Shown one piece after another: positions 46,505-49,908 of a DNA stretch of 49,908 bases. The notes under the pieces are model-generated. The model searched no databases, was not told the DNA's origin, and saw only the letters and a program-made list of their open reading frames with translations. Position 1 is the first letter of the stretch, and each line of letters begins with the position of its first letter. This DNA comes from Agmasoma carcini (nom. nud.) (Eukaryota; Microsporidia; Thelohaniidae), in contig JAOXFI010000002.1 in NCBI GenBank assembly GCA_029232285.1, positions 1 through 49,908 of the forward strand, in the 5' to 3' direction. The position numbers were made by a program, and so were the translations under genes.

Positions 46505-47215
46505 ATGAAAATTCAAAGTATTATTTTGTTACTGCTAAATTTTGTTGTTCTAACGGTAAATATTGATGCTATAGTAGACAAAGAACAAGATTTAATCACA
46601 ATTAAGAACTTTAGATCACTCTTTAAGCCTACTTTATTTAACAATATTTGTTTTTCCTTAATACATAAGAAAAATGGTATAATTTTCAAAATGTTAAGCC
46701 TTAGGGATTATTTTGATTCCAATGAACAGGATTTTTCTTTTAAACTTAATCTATTAGATTTGAATTCTAAAGACTTGTTATTTAAATTCAATCTCAAACA
46801 TTTAGAAATCTCAAAGGTTTATGAATTGCAATACATAAACGATCAAACAATTTCAATTTTAAACACAAATTCAGTAATGTCTTTTGATTCTAATGTTATT
46901 ATAATTGAAGGTGATATATTATTGCAACCTTTAGATTACGATGATAATTTTTTGAAAATTTTTGATACTTACGATAATTTGTGTGTTTTAGTTGAATTAC
47001 ACAAAAGAGACTTTAATAATAAAAGTTTATTATTGTATGTAGGAGAAAATTCAATACAGAATAAGTTATTATATCTTGAATTTCATAATATATCATATAT
47101 TGAAATTTTTATTTTGGAATTCAAAGATGACTTTATGTTAGAGGATGGAAGCTGTGATCCAAAAAGATTATGTAATTATCATGAGGATGATGATCAATAT
47201 GAGCCTGAAAGATAA
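46505..47215 (+). CDS. Putative secreted two-module family protein, 236 aa
   Basis: Unrecognised; this is the most compact clear example of the family. Residues 1-22 (MKIQSIILLLLNFVVLTVNI) form a likely signal peptide. Module 1 (31-97) reads ITIKNFRSLFKPTLF, NICFSLIHKKNGIIFKML, QDFSFKLNLLDLNSKDLL. It matches the 309-aa protein at the same residue numbers. Module 2 (131-208) starts VIIIEGDILLQPL, then DNFLKIFDTYDNLCVLVEL and LLYLEFHNISYIEIFILEFK. It repeats the pattern of module 1, so the protein seems to be an internal duplication. The C-terminus is acidic (EDDDQYEPER). Here the two modules are joined by a linker of only about 30 residues, without the repeat found in larger relatives. Function unknown. 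Confidence 0.87.
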   Translation: MKIQSIILLLLNFVVLTVNIDAIVDKEQDLITIKNFRSLFKPTLFNNICFSLIHKKNGIIFKMLSLRDYFDSNEQDFSFKLNLLDLNSKDLLFKFNLKHLEISKVYELQYINDQTISILNTNSVMSFDSNVIIIEGDILLQPLDYDDNFLKIFDTYDNLCVLVELHKRDFNNKSLLLYVGENSIQNKLLYLEFHNISYIEIFILEFKDDFMLEDGSCDPKRLCNYHEDDDQYEPER

Positions 47216-47426
47216 ATAAATATGTTTCGAATGATAATTATTGTAGTATGTTATTTAGACCCCCTCTTGTCATAGTGACTCCCCTCAAAAATTTAATAAA
47301 ACATCAAATTGATGTAAGTATGACCAAGAAGTAATGTTTTTTTATTATAATAACCTAATAGTCTGTTTTTGATAATAAACGTTTATTGTTTAATTAAAAA
47401 AAATTGTTAGAATATTATAACATATT
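47216..47426. other. Spacer between the 236-aa gene and the Merlin element
   Basis: Short AT-rich spacer; no feature recognised. Confidence 0.4.
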
Positions 47427-48539
47427 GGTGCTATTATAGTATGCAGTCTATCCGGCAAACTTTTTTACATGGTCTACCAAAATTGACTATAAATTTTTAA
47501 CTATTTATATTGTATTATTTTAATAAATGTTTTTAACAATAAACAACATAAAACAATTTTACAATACTATAATATGTACAGAAGAAGATATTGTTAGGCT
47601 TCTAAGAGAAAATAACCTTCTAGATACACTTGTTGATGCATCTCCTCGCTACAGATGTGGTTCAATAATGAAAGAAAAAAATAAAAAATACAGAAAAAAA
47701 AGAGAAAATTCAATAACAGTATTGAGATGCCCTAAAAAAGGCTGTCATAAAACACTTTTAATACGTTAAAAGTCTGTTTTTTTATGCTTTACTGATGTAT
47801 ATGGAAGCTAACATTATGTGACATTTTGGAACTAATATATTTATTTGTACTAGAATTTCAATTTCAAACGTGGTAGAGAAGGTCATCAAATATTGTCACG
47901 AAATGGTTCGAAATGTGTAGAAAAGTCTGCTAAAAACTAAGATTGTGTGATCAATGCGCAAATGATTTTATCGACTGAAAATCCAATACAGATTGATGAG
48001 GCCAAATTTTCTAGCCGAAAGAAATATAAAAGAGGAAAAATGTTTTCGGGTAATGGACTGAGTTTATATGAGGATCAAACTGTTGAAATTTTTAATAAAA
48101 TTAACCATGGGGTAGAATTGATGAGTAATGATTGCAGATACTTTTGGGTAGAAAGCTGTGATCTAAACACACTTGTTGAAATAATAAATAGAGGGGTTAA
48201 ATTAAGTCTTTTAATTCACTCTGATGAATGACCAGCATATAGATGTTTGAGTTCGATAAGATATCAGTATGTGACTGTAAATCATCAACTTAATTATGTT
48301 GATCTAATTACAGGTACGCATACTCAAGGTGTTGAACGTTCATGGCTTGAGTCTAAGATAAGAATATTAAAAAAACGAAAGGGGTTAAAACGCAAACCTT
48401 TCAATCACATCTTGATTACTTCTGTTGAAGGATTGGTAGGTTCAAACAGTGAAGATTTGCGTAGTGTAAATAAATATTAGTATTATGTATGCTTTTAAGT
48501 AAATAAAATTTTTAGTAGACTGCATACTATAATAGCACC
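47427..48539 (+). mobile_element. Merlin-like DNA transposon with matching terminal repeats
   Basis: The 24-bp ends are exact inverted copies: they begin GGTGCTATTATAGTATGCAG at 47427-47450 and the complement occupies 48516-48539. The interior codes for a Merlin/ISXO2-type transposase in one main plus-strand frame. The flanking bases AACATATT and CATATATT agree at 6 of 8 positions and could be a worn 8-bp target duplication, the size usual for Merlin. Perfect ends with a broken gene suggest a fairly recent copy or one still mobilised by another transposase. Confidence 0.88.
47527..48480 (+). pseudogene. Merlin/ISXO2-like transposase, broken
   Basis: This encodes the transposase that would cut and join the element at its 24-bp ends. 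Three open segments in the same frame (47527-47769, 47947-48231, 48247-48480) hold the family's blocks in order: a Cys-pair zinc finger (YRCGS and RCPKKGC), IQIDEAKFSSRKKYKRG with the first catalytic Asp-Glu, LIHSDE followed by a TGA (48229-48231) where Trp is expected, then PAYRCL, QYVTVNHQLNYVDLITGTH, and TQGVERSWLESKIRILKKRK with the catalytic Glu. A stretch around 47770-47940 has stops and frameshifts. The final blocks are well preserved. It cannot make a full protein as it stands. Confidence 0.88.
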
Positions 48540-49104
48540 CATATATTATAAATGATTTTTTTGAGTGAAAATGTTTATCATAATTGTTGTAAGGTCTGTT
48601 GATTTAAACTTAGTGGAATTTAACCTCTTTATTTACCTCATGATCAGACATGGGTTGATTCAGTTTGAGAGTTTATATAGTTATTGATCATCTTAGACCT
48701 GTCGGTAATATTCCTTGTTATTTCAGATGATCACAACAAACTCGTATTTAGGGTCGTGGAGTTTATGTATAGACATGAATTTAATAAATATCTTTTTAAT
48801 AAAATTCTGTTTCAAATTGATATATTATAATATAAGTTGAGATGTCTAAGATACAATTTAAATTAATTAAAGATTTTTTTATAAATATGTTTAAGGCGAT
48901 AACTATATTTAAACACTGCCTTATCATAACAATTGTCTCGTCTTTAAACTTTAATACTTATTAAACACGACACAATTAACTATCTATAATAATAAGAATA
49001 TCACAATATTACATACTAAACACATCAATCTAATTTAATTAAAATTTAACTTTTATATTTTTTAATTAATTTTCATAAATTTAAAAAATATTTTAAAAAA
49101 AAAC
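48540..49104. other. Intergenic, 5' region of the 233-aa gene
   Basis: AT-rich with A-rich sequence directly before the start codon. No gene, repeat or RNA was recognised. Confidence 0.4.
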
Positions 49105-49806
49105 ATGTCCTTAATATTTCTTTATATTATTGAAGTATTTACTTTATTAGTTTATTTTGACAATCAGAACGAAGAATTGGTGTTTAAGGAGCTAAAACAA
49201 TATTTAATAAGTTCCAAATCCAATTTTTTATATTTTTTTAGTGAAACCCGCAGTTATAAAATTTCTATTTCAAAATATTTCATGGAAAGTCCCAATCAAG
49301 ATTATATTGTATCATATAATGATTTACCAAGATTAAATTACAACTTTACACTAAAAATAGCTTATTTAGATGAAATAAGTCATTTATATGGTATTAGTCA
49401 ATTGGAAAGCAACCTTTGGATGTTAAATTCATCAAATACTAATGCAAGTATTTATTTTAGTGATGAATGTGTTGTTATTAAAGACATAGGTCAATTATTT
49501 AAACCTTTTGGTAATTTAAAGAAAAGAAATTATAAAATTACTATTTATGGGCAGGTGAACGATGGGAATGATTCATGTAAAGTATTAGAGAAAAGTCTTT
49601 ATTCAGGATACTTTAAGAAATATAACATAGTAAATATGATATATAAAAATTCTAAAGCTAATTTTTATTGTATTGAGCTTCAAGTTTTTTATTATAAGTT
49701 TTTTTTAAGTTTTAATTTTTTAAGTGAAATAAAATTTAGAAATTGTATTCAAGGTGAAAATAAAATAATGGAAATGGTAGAGGAAAATGAAGTAGAGGAG
49801 AAATAA
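49105..49806 (+). CDS. Putative secreted two-module family protein, 233 aa
   Basis: Unrecognised. The N-terminal hydrophobic stretch (MSLIFLYIIEVFTLLVYF) could be a signal peptide or a signal anchor. Module 1 (about 24-88) has ELVFKELKQYLI, NFLYFFSETRSYKISISKYF, NQDYIVSYNDLPRLN and FTLKIAYL. Module 2 (about 123-208) has VVIKDIGQLFKPF, NYKITIYGQVNDGND and FYCIELQVFYYKFFLSFNFL. The linker word NTNASIYFSD matches NTNSVMSFDS at the same place in the 236-aa protein. There is no repeat insert. The tail is acidic (MEMVEENEVEEK). It is the most divergent of the compact members. The Merlin element lies upstream between it and the 236-aa gene. Function unknown. Confidence 0.83.
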   Translation: MSLIFLYIIEVFTLLVYFDNQNEELVFKELKQYLISSKSNFLYFFSETRSYKISISKYFMESPNQDYIVSYNDLPRLNYNFTLKIAYLDEISHLYGISQLESNLWMLNSSNTNASIYFSDECVVIKDIGQLFKPFGNLKKRNYKITIYGQVNDGNDSCKVLEKSLYSGYFKKYNIVNMIYKNSKANFYCIELQVFYYKFFLSFNFLSEIKFRNCIQGENKIMEMVEENEVEEK

Positions 49807-49831
49807 ATTATTGTTATAAATGATTATATTC

Positions 49832-49908
49832 TATACTTATATACTTATATACTTATATACTTATATACTTATATACTTATATACTTATATACTTATATAC
49901 TTATATAC
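49832..49908. repeat. 8-bp tandem repeat running off the window end
   Basis: About nine and a half copies of ACTTATAT follow each other without interruption to the last base, starting 26 bp after the 233-aa gene's stop codon. The full length is unknown. Confidence 0.95.

Noticed and set aside
1..49908. CRISPR array, rRNA or tRNA genes
   Set aside because: None of the tandem repeats has unique spacers between conserved repeats, and no rRNA or tRNA core sequence was recognised; the organism also appears eukaryotic.

Overview
The window looks like a piece of a large, AT-rich, gene-poor microsporidian (fungal-relative) genome. The reasons are an intronless, divergent alpha-tubulin gene, short CCC motifs just before some start codons, very AT-rich spacers, and decayed DNA transposons of the Tc1/mariner, Merlin, MULE and probably piggyBac groups. 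The host assignment is inference; I cannot name a species.

Layout. From 1 to about 29.2 kb I find no intact gene. This part holds transposon remains and hairpin elements: two MITE-like inverted-repeat elements (3.3 and 6.2 kb), a MULE transposase relic (about 15.3-17.9 kb) with a Tc1-like element nested inside it (16,358-17,790), Merlin-like relics (19.3-19.9, 20.5-21.0, 26.0-26.9 and 27.0-27.6 kb), an IS630-like relic (21.4-22.6 kb), a Tc1-like relic (23.6-24.8 kb), a piggyBac-like fragment (25.5 kb) and a further hairpin (27.7 kb). From 29.3 to 49.9 kb are the real genes: alpha-tubulin and five genes for putative secreted proteins, separated by more relics and simple repeats. Three Tc1-like relics stand end to end at 40.8-44.2 kb, and a Merlin element with matching terminal repeats sits at 47.4-48.5 kb. 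The window ends inside an 8-bp tandem repeat.

The main observation is that the five non-tubulin genes (677, 359, 309, 236 and 233 aa) appear to be one divergent family. Each has a hydrophobic N-terminus like a signal peptide. Each then has two related modules of about 70-90 residues that begin with a motif like ITIKNFRSLF and continue with short beta-strand-like stretches. Three members carry a low-complexity or tandem-repeat insert between or within the modules: KVE triplets, a Cys-containing repeat of about 21 residues, or a 27-residue duplication followed by a long Ser/Asp/Asn-rich stretch. I do not recognise the family. A lineage-specific secreted or surface family that diversifies through its inserts is a reasonable hypothesis, but nothing here shows a function.

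The genes do not form an operon or a visible pathway. Alpha-tubulin is a housekeeping cytoskeletal gene. The family genes lie on both strands, mostly as solitary transcription units.
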